Source: Asterella californica
Lineage: Eukaryota > Streptophyta > Marchantiopsida > Marchantiales > Aytoniaceae
Reading direction: 5' to 3'
Assembly: GCA_036924285.1 (NCBI GenBank)
Contig: JAYKYS010000006.1
Coordinates: forward strand, 24,774,001 to 24,838,000
DNA: 64,000 nt
Each line of letters starts with the position of its first letter. Position 1 is the stretch's first letter. The position numbers and the translations under genes are program-made. This document shows positions 21,456 through 33,100 of the stretch, piece by piece. The notes under the pieces were generated by a model that was given only the letters and a program-made list of their open reading frames with translations, was not told the origin of the DNA and did not search any database.

Positions 21456-23991
21456 ATGAAGGCTCTCATATTGGTCGGGGGTTTCGGCACCAGGCTGAGG
21501 CCACTCACTCTCAGTGTCCCCAAGCCTCTGGTGGATTTCGCCAACAAGCCCATGATTCTTCATCAGGTGTGCACGGCATTCTCTGGATTACTCTTGTAAG
21601 GGACTCAATTTGGTGGCCCCGTCGTCATGAATTGGACCTTGGAACTCTGGGGATAAACTGGGCCCTGTCTTCATTTCAGTTCTCGAGAATCGCTAACGAA
21701 CCAATGTTCTATCCCTTTTTTGTCAGGCCCTGCAGAGAAATGTCCTTCGCCCTTTGTGCTGCTGCAAATTGCAAGCACCTTGTATTAGACACTTGCTTTC
21801 CACTTTCTTGTGGTGAACCTCAGTGGAGGGCAGTGCAATTGCTCTGTAGTCTATCTAGGCTTTTGTAATTCCTGGTATCACAAACGATTGCCTTCGTCGG
21901 TGTCAGCAGAGCAATGTCCGAGGTTCTTACGTTAGCTCTTATCGTTCACCTCGCAGATCGAAGCCCTCAAGGCAGCTGGAGTCACTGAAGTCGTCTTGGC
22001 CATTAACTACCAGCCCGAGGTATTCTTCAGATGCTCTAATTGGCTTTTGAGCAGTGTATGGTGGGTCGTGTAGGGAGTGAGTAAGTGAGAGATGCACTAT
22101 GCAGCAAAGAGTAGCAAGATCTAGAATGGTGGTCGTCCGTCTAGGAGTTCAGATCCGCGTGTGTATGCATCCAAGGACTGATCGGCACTCGGCCCAGAAT
22201 AAGCTTGCCCCCTTTTTAGTGAACAAGAGCGAACTCTGTTTGTCGCTCCTGTCTCCTGTCCAACAAGTAATCGGAGAAGTGCAGTGTTTTTCGGTGAAAA
22301 CAAGCCAGGTCGGGGCAGGCTCGAGCAAACTCGAGATCTACCATTATGTAGGCAGTTATGGAGCTTAGATATATGAAAGCGACGGTAGAGCTGCGTGAGA
22401 GCACATTTCTTTCTATGGAACTTTGGCTGGGTCCAAAGCATACAGTGTGATACATGAGTTTCGCTGCCCCAGTTTCTGGCGATATTGTCGACAGTCTTTC
22501 CTTTCACAGGGTTGTAGCATCTCAGCAAGGAAACATTTGGCACGTGAAAGAGTATGCTGATGGGCTCATATGCAATGTAGAATATGCTGATGGGCTCATA
22601 TGCAATGTAATGTTGGTGCAGGTAATGCTGAGTTTCCTCAAGGATTTTGAGGCTAGATTGGGCATCAAGATTGTGTGTTCTCAGGAGACAGAGCCAATGG
22701 GTACTGCTGGGCCACTCGCCTTGGCACGGGAGATGCTGGATGATGGATCCGGTGAACCATTTTTCGTCCTTAACAGTGACGTGATCAGTGAATACCCACT
22801 GACCCAGATGATTGAATTCCACAAAGCCCATGGCGGCGAAGCCTCAATTTTGGTGACAAAGGTAACATTTTTCTTGGGGCTATTTCCGGGCTCTAGATTA
22901 TGGAACCGAACGTGCATGGGCCAAGCTTCATTCTGTACTGAACGACGACCTCCTTCCGATTTGTGCAGGTAGATGAGCCCTCCAAATACGGCGTGGTAGT
23001 CATGGATGAAGAAACTGGAGAAGTTCAGCGATTCGTCGAGAAGCCACAAACTTTTGTTGGTAACAAGATCAATGCCGGTATCTACCTGTTGAATCCCAGC
23101 GCTCTACTGAGAATAGAGCTACGACCTACTTCACTGGAGAAGGAGGTCTTCCCCAAGATTTGCATTGAGAAGAAACTTTTTGCCATGGTGTTACCAGGCT
23201 TCTGGATGGACATCGGTCAACCTCGAGATTACATTACAGGTAATTCCCTCCCTCTTGTTCTCCAACTAAAACGTTACTTTACAAGTGCTTCTTCTTCGCT
23301 CTTCACTGGCTGTCACATTCTAGATGTATGAAAGCGTGCGTGGATGTAACCTTTAGTTGTAGTGACAGCAGTGACTCCAAGAGAGCGTCAAGCATCAGAT
23401 GAACAGTTGCTTCTTCCATCTATCTGACTGGCAACTTTTTGACTTTTTCCAAACAAGAGCACAGAGAGAGTAGAGGTGCCCTCGGTGCTGGACTTGTTCC
23501 TGGTCAAGTAGTTGGTGGTTTTCCCTTCTCCAAAGCACTCGAGGCAGCATTGATGTTTGTGCTGAGATGACTTTGTGAATGGGCATGTAGGTCTGCGTCT
23601 GTACTTGGATTCTCAGAGGAGGAGGAACCCGGGAATGCTGGCGACTGGGCCACATGTGGTGGGCAATGTGGTGGTGGACGAGACCGCCCAGATCGGGGAG
23701 GGTTGTTTGATCGGTCCGGACGTTGCCATCGGGCAGGGCTGTATCATTGAGAGCGGGGTTCGGCTGTCTCGATGCACAGTCATGCGCGGAGTTCGCATCA
23801 AGAAGCACGCATGCGTTTCGGGCAGTATCATCGGATGGCACTCGACGATCGGTCAGTGGGCCCGGGTAGAAAACATGACTGTGCTGGGCGAGGATGTGCA
23901 CGTTTCGGATGAGATTTACAGTAACGGTGGAGTGGTTCTCCCGCACAAGGAGATCAAGACCAGCATCCTGAAGCCGGAAATTGTGATGTAG
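21456..23991 (+). CDS. GMPP: Mannose-1-phosphate guanylyltransferase (GDP-mannose pyrophosphorylase), 5 exons
   Basis: It makes GDP-mannose from mannose 1-phosphate and GTP in the cytosol; GDP-mannose feeds ascorbate, cell-wall mannan and N-glycan synthesis. CDS exons are 21456-21566, 21957-22019, 22622-22861, 22969-23239 and 23591-23991. All four introns have GT-AG borders, and together the exons encode 361 residues, the length of Arabidopsis CYT1/VTC1. The N-terminal nucleotidyltransferase domain starts at once with the pyrophosphorylase signature [11 protein letters not shown] (residues 8-18) and VPKPLVDF. Residues from about 240 on form the hexapeptide beta-helix ([17 protein letters not shown]), ending in SILKPEIVM. 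The gene looks intact. Intron 2 has a 30-bp tandem duplication. Identification is near certain; the exon borders were chosen by frame and family continuity. Confidence 0.97.
22553..22612. repeat. 30-bp tandem duplication in intron 2 of the GMPP gene
   Basis: TATGCTGATGGGCTCATATG begins at 22553 and again at 22583. It lies just upstream of the acceptor of exon 3. Confidence 0.85.
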
Positions 23992-24021
23992 TTGAGACGA
24001 TTGAACTTCATTTAGAGTTCA

Positions 24022-24053
24022 ATGAAGGAAGGAAGGAAGGAAGGAAGGAAGGA
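24022..24053. repeat. GGAA microsatellite in 3' flank of GMPP
   Basis: About seven tandem GAAG/GGAA units lie 30 bases after the stop codon. Confidence 0.85.
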
Positions 24054-24639
24054 GTAGCAGTGATGAGATGAGATGGTTTTTCCCCGAGCGCGTAGAATGC
24101 AGTCCTGGTGAAGTTTCTTTTGCCCTGACAGCGATCAGCTTGATAAATTTGCTTGACGTTTGGAAGACGAACCGACGAAGAGATTCATAAGCAGGGTTTG
24201 ATTATCCACACGAGTTACATCCGATCAGTACAGATTATATTCTCAGAGGAATCAATCCCCACCAGTTATGTAAAATACAAATGGTAGATCTCTTCTGACT
24301 AGAGAGAGAAACAGGAGAGGGAGGATCCTTTTCTTACAGCCAAGCCCAACCATAAGTAGCAGATGATGGAAATCTGCCCACGGACGGACTCTCGAGAGTT
24401 TTTTCCAACTCTTGTTTAGGTAGTATTGTTTTTGACCATGTAATCTAGTGAGACCTTATACTGATATCAGTAAGTGACGTCTACGGTTTTGTACAAGGCA
24501 CCTTTGTTGTGTAATTCCGTCTGAAAGTTACCGCGAGATTGAGGAGAATGCATCTATCTGTGAGCTTTGGCGCTTCCAGAAAATAAAAGAGTTGCGTTAG
24601 CATCATCATCAGTTGTTGGGGGTTTTGATCGGTATCCAA

Positions 24640-24660
24640 TTCATTCATTCATTCATTCGC
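24640..24660. repeat. ATTC microsatellite
   Basis: About five tandem ATTC units. Confidence 0.8.
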
Positions 24661-25714
24661 TTGTAGTACTGCCATTCCACGGAGGACAGCCTGTCCCGCC
24701 CGCCAGTCATATCATCGATCAGTTGTAGATGGTCTGCGAGTGCTTCTTGTAACAGCCGTTTTCTCTCACGGAGAATCAGGAGACGAGGACTGCATAGACG
24801 ACAGTAAGTCTGTGATTGGATGGTCGTGAGTCTCGCTCGTCTCAGCCAGCCATCCTCTACCATCTGAAAGGGATTTAGTAATACAGGTTTCTGCACAATT
24901 CATTTGAGGACTGCCTTACCATTCGATTCTCTCTAATTAGCTCCGGATGGTTATGAGAGTTACTCCCATAAAGTCGTACGCTCTCCCGTAAAGACCGAGA
25001 TATCTGCTAAAATTGTGGAGGATATCCTCTGCATCTGTAATCTTCTGGATGATTGTGAGGTTTTCTCCTTTCAGCCATTTTCTCTTCTCAAAGTAAAATT
25101 TAAAGTTCCAGCTTCAGTTCTTTGATGAGCCTTATTGTTCGTTTGCCTCTCATCGTGGAAGTTGAGTAATTGCCAGCTTCTCATCGTGTAAATGGATCCA
25201 CTTTTGAAGTTCAGTAATTGTCCAGCTTCTCATAGTGTAAATGGATCCACTTTTGAAGTTGAGTAGTGTCCAGCTTCTCATCGTGTAAATGGATCCACTT
25301 TGGAAGTTCAGTAGTGTCCAGCTTCTTTGCCCAGCCTCCGTCAGCTACTTTCCTGGTAATGGCCTTCATTTGCACGGACTGTTGTATGTCATGAGCACTC
25401 AAGACCCCTCGTATTTTATGTCGTAATTTGTGAATGTGGATCGTAACTCTGCGGCTGGCGAGATATAATCTCTGGAATCGGCGAGACTTACCTGCTCCTC
25501 TACCCGTTTCGATGATTGAACCAGCCGAACATTTGATGGGACATGTACTCGAGCCTGGCCGCTTTGTGAATCTCGTCTGTCGAGCTCGATGCATCTTCGT
25601 CAACAGCGGACACTGGATGGAGCAGAATCCAAGGAGGAGGAGAGCAACCGCAAGGAGTGCAACTCTGAGGACCAGCGACCTACCCCATTGGCGTCTCATG
25701 GATAGGGTATTCAT
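24645..25714 (-). CDS. Hypothetical small membrane-anchored protein (tentative 3-exon model)
   Basis: I do not recognise the family. A model with exons 25714-25492, 25034-24964 and 24863-24645 gives an uninterrupted frame of 170 residues. Exon 1 starts at an ATG and encodes a basic N-terminus followed by a hydrophobic stretch (SLVLRVALLAVALLLLGFCS), as in a signal anchor. It ends in a strong donor (GCAG|GTAAGT). The last exon follows CTTTCAG and encodes a Leu/Glu/Arg-rich, possibly coiled-coil segment (RERKRLLQEALADHLQLIDD). The middle exon is the weakest part: it uses the donor GTAACT and ignores a better donor-like site at 24920. A tandem repeat lies in intron 1. The whole gene may be wrong. 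Confidence 0.28.
25172..25330. repeat. Minisatellite, about 49-bp unit, three to four copies
   Basis: CCAGCTTCTCAT starts at 25172, 25222 and 25270, with a degenerate copy at 25319. Units contain GTGTAAATGGATCCACTTT. Read on the minus strand it also gives a repeated peptide (KLDTTELPKWIHLHDE), probably by chance. Confidence 0.85.
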
Positions 25715-25949
25715 TCTATCCAGCCGGGACCTTCTTTGCGGTCGAACCACTCACACTGAGCCGATTCACTCATTGATTCCCCGCATCCATGATACGGACT
25801 AGCGAAACATTTACATAGATAATCTTCCTCTTCTTCGCACTCTCTCACCTGACCGTCCTTATCCCTCGGCGCACCTTCCCTCAGCATCATAATTGCACGG
25901 CGGCTCGGCAGCTGACATTCGGGACTGTACGTCACACCACGCGTCGAGC

Positions 25950-28180
25950 GATGCGGTTTCGGAATGAATCATATTTCATACAGACGCAGAGATGCAGCAG
26001 CTTTTGATCTCATTCGGCATGTGATCAGTTCCGGCTACGGTAGTAGTAGTATCTCTCGAGCTCCCAGGAGCAGCTAAATTTGTAGGTCGGAGTTGTAATG
26101 AGCGAAGCTGAGAGAGTCAGAGAGTAGATCCGTAGGCTGTATAGGTCGGAGAGGGCCCAACATGAATTTTAGTGAGGGCCTCAATCCTTTCGTCTCGTTC
26201 CCTTTCCGTCACTGGCATGAATACTCGAGACATTCTTTTTACACTTGCTAAATTCACATGTTTTCCACTCGAGTGTTCCTGTTAGGCGAGACCGGACAAA
26301 TCCACTCGTGGCTCTAGGTATCGTTCACCCTCGATCGACCGATGGATCCGTGGACACTCCTGCATGCTCCCCATTTGTTACCACCGTACGGCATACAGGA
26401 GGGTTGCCATTCGGCAGCGTTTATCACATCGGCTTTCTCTCGGTCGTTCGTTCTTCGATCCGCATGTTTCGGTGTACGAATTCTATACGTTTGCTGCAAT
26501 CATCCGAGACGAAAATACTGCCACTTCCTGACTTACTATGGAACGTTTTTCTCCTGTTGATCAGTAAGCCTGGGCTCTTCTTACGAGCGATTCCGTTGAA
26601 GCTTTACCTTAAAACCTCTAGCTGTGCAGATGGACCCAAGCCTATATCAGAAACAGAATATGTTGCAAATAGAGCGATCCCGAGAATCCAGTCAGTGGAA
26701 GATGATCAGATGATCATGTTCTCTGGAGTCTGGACACATCTGCCAAGGTTGATTTGATATACTTTTTACTTTTCTGTTCTTGAACGTTCTGGACAGACAC
26801 AGACAAAGGCAAAGACAGTTGTAAGGTGGAATATATAAATTGGTCGTTTTCTCCTTTTGGAGCCATTACTTCCCGAGCTATGAAGTTCTAGCGTGCGATC
26901 TGTTCGTCTATACTCTAAAGGTTTCAAGTTTCACTACACTAGTAGGTCTAAGATAGTTTTGACGTCATGAGATTACTGATTCTCCGCTGCATAGTCGAAA
27001 ACTGGAACCTACGCATTGGGGGAACTCGGGACTAGACAAAAAGCTAATTGTTTATAGACAATATTTTATAATATAACCCTTCTCGGTGCAGCTGAAGTGT
27101 GTCAAGTAGTTACGAGCAAAACTGGAATGAGCTGATGAGCTATATATTTCCGAGCAGCTGCGTTCATTCACGAAGTTGTGAATGAGGAGAGTGCACTCTG
27201 TTCCTAAGGCATGATGACCATCTCCAGCCGTGGCAGGTCCGACTCTGCTGCCGAAGCCGCACAGTTGGACCGCGAAGAGACACACTTGCGTCATCAACTG
27301 TACACCTCATTTTCATGTTAGAGTTTCCTCTACTGGAAGTTCCGAACTACTTACTGCTTGCAGTGGCTTCCACTTCCTTATCGATGCAGATGGATTTCAC
27401 TTTCTTGCCGTGCGTCAGCTCGCAGTGAAGTCCCACCAAGAAGGAAACTGTGCACGAGTCGACGACTTCCAGTTTTTAAGCTAGCTTTACTGTCAAGTGG
27501 TCAACCATGCTTCCCTGCCGAAGTGGAACCGTCTAACCTGTTTAGATAGATCTAGTAGTCAAACTGGGACTCAGTCTTTGTCCTTATAATTAGCTGCTAC
27601 GATCTGAAGCGGGGGCTGCGGGGCAGCTTGAACATGATCGGACTTCTGACTCAGTACGTGAATGCAGCCCCGAACACAGCCTTTCACAGCTTCTCATCTC
27701 ATAACTTCCTTAAGTAAGGAGCAACTTCTACTCATTGAGGACTGCTACAGCCGACTAATGCTAATACCACAGTCAATACATAGATAGATGCAGAAACCCA
27801 GATACAGGGAGAAGCAGATCTTAAGCACGGAGCTGTGGGACCCTCCATGTTGCACTGTAACCAACAAGGGATCACTACAACTCAATGATGGATCGCAACC
27901 GTGAGGGACGGTTTGGATGCATCACGTGAACAGAAAATGTGATGATATGATCTGTTCTAACGTTTCTGTAAACTAAAACTGTGATTTTCCTGTTCTTCGT
28001 GTAAATCGAACGAGGCAATGACACGAAGAACTGCACGCCCTTGGGGAGTCCCCTGAATATCCTGGATGTATTGATTAAGACTCCTTGCCTGGCATGACAT
28101 GGCCAGAGGTGGTGGTGCCTTTCAGTCGTAAAGCTGTAAGGGGATGAAGGTTAGATGCACTACGCTAAATAAAGAGTGAG
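25950..28180. other. Intergenic region, no recognised gene
   Basis: The longest frame (26245-26757, +) shows no domain, and no splice-supported exon set was found. Confidence 0.4.
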
Positions 28181-28184
28181 AGTC

Positions 28185-30087
28185 TCATTGCATAGAGCAG
28201 ACTGCACCAACTGTTGGCCATTTGATGATCCGCGCATGTAAATCGAAGAAGAGTACAAAGGAGAAAATGCTCCCTTGAGTGTTAGGAGCATAAAAGTCGG
28301 GAAAGATGCCGATGTTCAGGGCATAGCTCTGGCAACCAGGCCCACTATTGATCCAGAACGACCTTTCTGTGGCATTTTTTAGCAGGAGAGTGCTATCGAG
28401 ATCTACATCTATTACCTGCCCCTCCTCCACTATTGTCACATTTACCTTGGCCAGCAGGCCCAGAGAGGGCGAGGCACTGACACTAATGCTGCCTCCCAGA
28501 ACTTGGATGCTCTTGTTCAGTGTTGGCCCCTCCACTGGTGGGCTGGGTACACAGTGGTAAACTCCAGAGTAAGCAGTTGAGATAATGTCATTGTTGAGAG
28601 TCTCCAAGGCCGGAATGAAAGTGCTTAGAATGGAATTGCCCATAGAGACGGAAGCAGACTGGCTGGCGTTGGCCTGTGCTTGTGAGGTGAGCAAAGAGAC
28701 TCCTATCTGAGTGGTGGGGTCAAAGGCCAGATAAGAGTTGAAACCTCCGATAATCCCTGACTTCGACACGACGAATGAAGCACCCGTTCTCAACTTGGTC
28801 AGCTCCCAAGGAAGAGCGAATCCCGCCCTGTCATCCGGAAATAGTGCCACTGGGTGCATCCACTCGCGCCTTGCTATGGTGGAGACGAGATGTGGTTTGC
28901 CCGTCAGTAAAAATGCCATGAGCTTGGAGAGATCCGTCGCTGTTGAGTACCTGTGCAAAAACATTGCATGTTCCTGGATCTCAGTGCTAATATCTAATTG
29001 CAAGGATTTGAGGTAACAGACAGACATACGCTAGAGCTGGCAACAAAGTAAACTGAAAGCTAAATAACCCTTGCCCTGCACTGCTGTAAGAGCGTGATCT
29101 TGATCCTCGTCTAAAGCTTAAGCAAGTGTGAGCTGTAGCACATCCCTGCATAACCTCCACACGGGGTCATAAAGTGGCCACTGATTCCAACCGGAAACAG
29201 ACGGATATGCAGCGCAATATTCTGTCTACGTCTGCCTTCCCGGTTGGAAGATCAGTAAGTGAGGAGAAGCATGATTCGGGGACTTACATTTCTCCTGCTG
29301 GAGCGATCCAGCCAATGGGATCGGGTGGAAAAATGGCGGGGGCCAGCGTGACATTCGACACCTTCACTCCTGTGTCGTTCATTCCCAATGGCGTCACTAT
29401 TGCGTCCATGACGTACTCTTCCCACGACTTCCTCGGGATCGTGGCCTTCTCCCAGGCATGCCCCAGAAGTGCGTAGCCGAGGTTGGAGTACGCAGGCATG
29501 TTGCTCCATGGAGGAGTAGTGAGCTGCATACGCGAGACCAGCTTGAGCACTTCTGTTTCTTCAGTCGCACATTCGCTGAAGTAGTTGCACAAATCGCGAG
29601 GGAGGCCCGATACATGCCCCATAAGTTCTCGCAACGTGATATCATGGTGCTCGCCATACGGATTGATGATGGAGAAGGTCGGTAAGAATTTTCTGACTGG
29701 ATCCTCCAGAGAGAGCAAGCCCTTCTCCCTGAGAATCAGTGCCCCCAAAGACGTGAAGATTTTAGTCAGTGATCCTATCCGGAACTTCGTGTGTATGAGC
29801 CCCGACGTGTAAATCTCTCGGTCTCTGTGGACTATCGACAATGCGTACGAGGAAATGGCATTGTCGGCAACGAATGAAGGAATTGTCTTGTCCAGGTACG
29901 TGAAAAGCTCGACGAATGGTGAAGAGGAGTAATTGTAGGTAATGGACTCGAACACTTCCGACGGAGCAAAGACTGCTGGGCACTGCTGGCCTCCAACAAA
30001 ACCCCAGGCGGCGGTGTTGAGCACGATGAAGACAACAAAACCTAGTCTGTGGAAGCCGCTTACTACTTCCATTGCCATAATGCACAT
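28185..30087 (-). CDS. Secreted serine beta-lactamase-like (class C / penicillin-binding family) hydrolase, 2 exons
   Basis: Exons 30087-29288 and 28950-28185 are joined across a 337-base GT-AG intron (donor GTAAGT, acceptor CACAG) and give 521 residues. The N-terminus has a hydrophobic signal-like stretch (GFVVFIVLNTAAWGF, about residues 16-30) and the protein carries several N-x-S/T sites, so it is probably exported. The family's active-site motifs are present: S-x-x-K in RIGSLTKIF (about residue 104), Y-x-N in YSNLGYALLG (about 205) and a K-S-G box in VSKSGIIGGF in exon 2. Exon 2 opens with YSTATDLSKLM, the usual block after the core. Members act as D-aminopeptidases, esterases or LACTB-like peptidases, so the substrate cannot be told. 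The intron and Asn-glycosylation sites argue against bacterial contamination. Confidence 0.88.
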
Positions 30088-30109
30088 CGAAAAAAGTCAC
30101 TAGAGCTCG

Positions 30110-33100
30110 AGCTAGAGCAAGAGGTCCAGTTGAGCTCCCAAGGTTGTTAAATGGGCTTCAATACCACACTATGGACTTCATATCACCATCCACTGATCTC
30201 TGTCACACGGGAAGTACAAATGCAGATAATGCCACTCGTATCAGCGGATCTTGCCAGGAGGAAACAACTTCCATTACCACGGTAACCTGCGGAAAGCGAA
30301 TCCCGGAGCTGAAGTAGTTGATCGCCCTGTCGTTCCCAAGTAGGAGGTTGCAGGTGATATGCGTATTGATGAAGGAGGTGATAATATTGGGTCAGCAGGA
30401 ATGGTGCAGGTGAGCTCTGGCAGGAGGCTCCCAGGAATTACTACAGTCCGTATCTACCTAGGTCCGACTGTCCTTGAGGTTCTTTCGTGTCAATAGGCAT
30501 GTTAACAAGTGCGCTGTATCTCTCTCTCGCTCTTTATGTGCTTGCGTTGTTACGGTTTATTGCTTATGATGATAGGTTCTTCTGCCCTCCTCCTCCTCTT
30601 CTTTCTCCTGACAAGCTGCGATTCGTGATGCAGAAGAAGAAAGCCCCATGGCCCCATCCCCTCTCTTCGCTACCTAGCTCATTCTGTAATAATGCTGAGC
30701 AGAACTGTCAACCAGCTTCCTCCTTCCTCCTTTGCTGCTCAGAATTAATCACATTGTTCCCATAACTACCACGACTCCTTTCCCGCACAAACTGCAACCT
30801 GCTGCGTTGGACTTGTGAGTCTTGTGAGTCTTGTGACTGCCAAAGGCCCAAAACTCTTCTTTCCCTTCCAAAGAAGAATGACAAACGCAATAAATAAATG
30901 AGCCTTGTGTCTGTACAAACCTTAGTGGCCGTGCAATTCCTACTAGTGCATGAGACTCAATACTTTTCCGTAGTAGTACGTCCCGTCGTGATCATCGCGT
31001 TCTGCAGAACTGGGGCTCAAGGATTGACTGTGGTCCAGTCGTCCACTTACTCGTAAGGAAGGTCGTCAGTCGACCCTGTTACTGAAATTATAGTTCGAAT
31101 GAGTGGGTAGACCGATACACCTCTTCCGAGGGTACGGAGTATTGCATCACGCTGTAAGGACGTACCAGGTTCCGAAAGGTGTCAGTGGACGTGACGCGAC
31201 TGACCAACTGAGCGTGTAGATGCAACTGTTTGTTGGACTTCACGTCTCCTGCTGCTCCATCTTGGGACTACGGTAGCTTCAGGTGGTTCTTTGCTATCTT
31301 CGAAGGCATTCATCCATTCAGTTCCTGGAAACCTCGACGAGAAAGATGAAAGCTTCAGCATTGAAATCTTGATTACTTCCATAAATCAGGTCACAATGGA
31401 TCAAGAGTTGCGCAGGTCAGGGGAGCCTCTGTTCATCTTGCAGGGTTTCCGTATACCGTAGAATGAAAGAATACCCCCTTATGGTTTGTTTCCTCTAAAG
31501 ACTTTGAAACCCATGATGTGTGGCATTCTAAGGGCCTCTTCCCACTAGCAAGGTTTTTGGAATAGTTTCGTGGAGGATTCTGTGCGCGTAACGGAGGAGC
31601 TCTCCTTGGTTTTGCGTCACGGCCATCTTCACACGGCATAGTAGTATCTTTAGGTTTTTGTGGAGAAGTGACAACAGGCAGACTGGCCTGTTGAACCATT
31701 GCTTGTGGTTTCAACGCAAAAGTGTAAGGGACACATGGCATGACTTTGTCCAAAAACCTTGGAGGGTTAGGGGGAGGGAACCCTTGCCCGAAACTGTGGA
31801 GCGTCCGTTTTAGTGTCAGATTCCTCAACTTGACCAAACACCAAACCGTGAAGAAAACAGTTTTTCTTTGGCTCGTAGATTCCCTCTGAGAGAGTAAAAA
31901 TCCTGCTAGTGGGAAGTCCCACAACTTCAACTGTCACCTCGTACTTTCACTTGAGGACTGATGCATTTACGCTGCTTGGAAGCTTGCAACTGTACTTTCA
32001 CACTCGTTCTCTTGGTTGCGTTGCATGTTGGCAGTCTTTATGCATTAGGTGGAGGGAAGGGCCGGTTGGAAGTCATTTCCTTCACGGGAGGATGTGGCAT
32101 CCATAGCGTTAATTGGTTTCTTCTGGTCATCGAACTTTCAGACTCGCTTCACGTCCGTGCAGAATTCTCCTGATGTACCTCCGCGAGGCCGACTAAGTCT
32201 TCTGACTACTGCAGAAGTCTCAGTAAAAGCGACCTCGCTAAATCACACACACCAAGTTATCATCTTTGACAGTCTAAATCGGCCAAAGCTAACCCAGCAT
32301 GCTGCTGTCTTCAGGATTTTAGCATGGTAGATCTAAAACCCGACTCTCTGGGATATCCCGACTCTCTGGGATATCCCGTGGCTTATCCTGGTACCAGCAT
32401 GTAATCTAGGTCCTATCTGTCAGCAGAACGAGTGCAATCATGAGCAGTAACAGTTTTGGTGCACCAAACGGCGTCGAAACATTCCAGTTAGGTACACCTT
32501 GAGAGGATTGAAGTAGTCACAGGGCCTGGCATAGCTTAAGCTGTTATCTCTTGTGATGTACGAAATGCATGTGGTCACTTGATTGTGCATACATATTCTT
32601 CTGAAAGCCTTAGTCTGCCAAAACACATTTTGTCTACAGGGCATGGAATAAATCAATTATAAACACCGTGTAGATCACTTTTCAGAACTAATCTTTTCGT
32701 CATTGCATGTAATACCACCCTAGAGCACATGCCACTTACGCACCTTCCAATCTTTTCTTGCAACAAACTCCTTGAACTTCCAGTATTCTCTCTGGCCTTT
32801 TGCTGTCTTCACTGAATTCTCTTTATTTTCTTCTAGATCTCGACTCGAAAGCCACTTATGTCACAAAAACACTCACATCTTGATGACCTTCAAAGCTCCC
32901 ATCCTTTGTCCTTTCGATGACCGACCAAAAAAGGCTCATCTAGATTTAGATCTGAATTTCGAAGGACTCTGATGATGATCAAGTAGAGGCAAGGGGTTAT
33001 CATTCATACCTCACCAAACGGTGGTGGCCCAAGTGGCATGCATCGATGGTTTCGGCTCAGATGTAACCATTGCCTGCCTACACTGCTTTATTACTCAGTC

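Noticed and set aside
25154..25330. CRISPR-like array (repeat units about 49 bp)
   Set aside because: Units are contiguous without unique spacers, in a eukaryotic context; it is a minisatellite.
26245..26757. 170-codon open frame on the + strand
   Set aside because: No family resemblance, no supporting splice context, and composition typical of a chance frame.
28185..30087. Bacterial contamination as the source of the beta-lactamase-like gene
   Set aside because: A GT-AG intron with consensus borders and continuity of flanking sequence argue for a nuclear gene.
31433..31930. 165-codon open frame on the minus strand, Pro/Lys-rich
   Set aside because: It does not begin with ATG over its full length and no domain or neighbouring exon was found; left as unproven.
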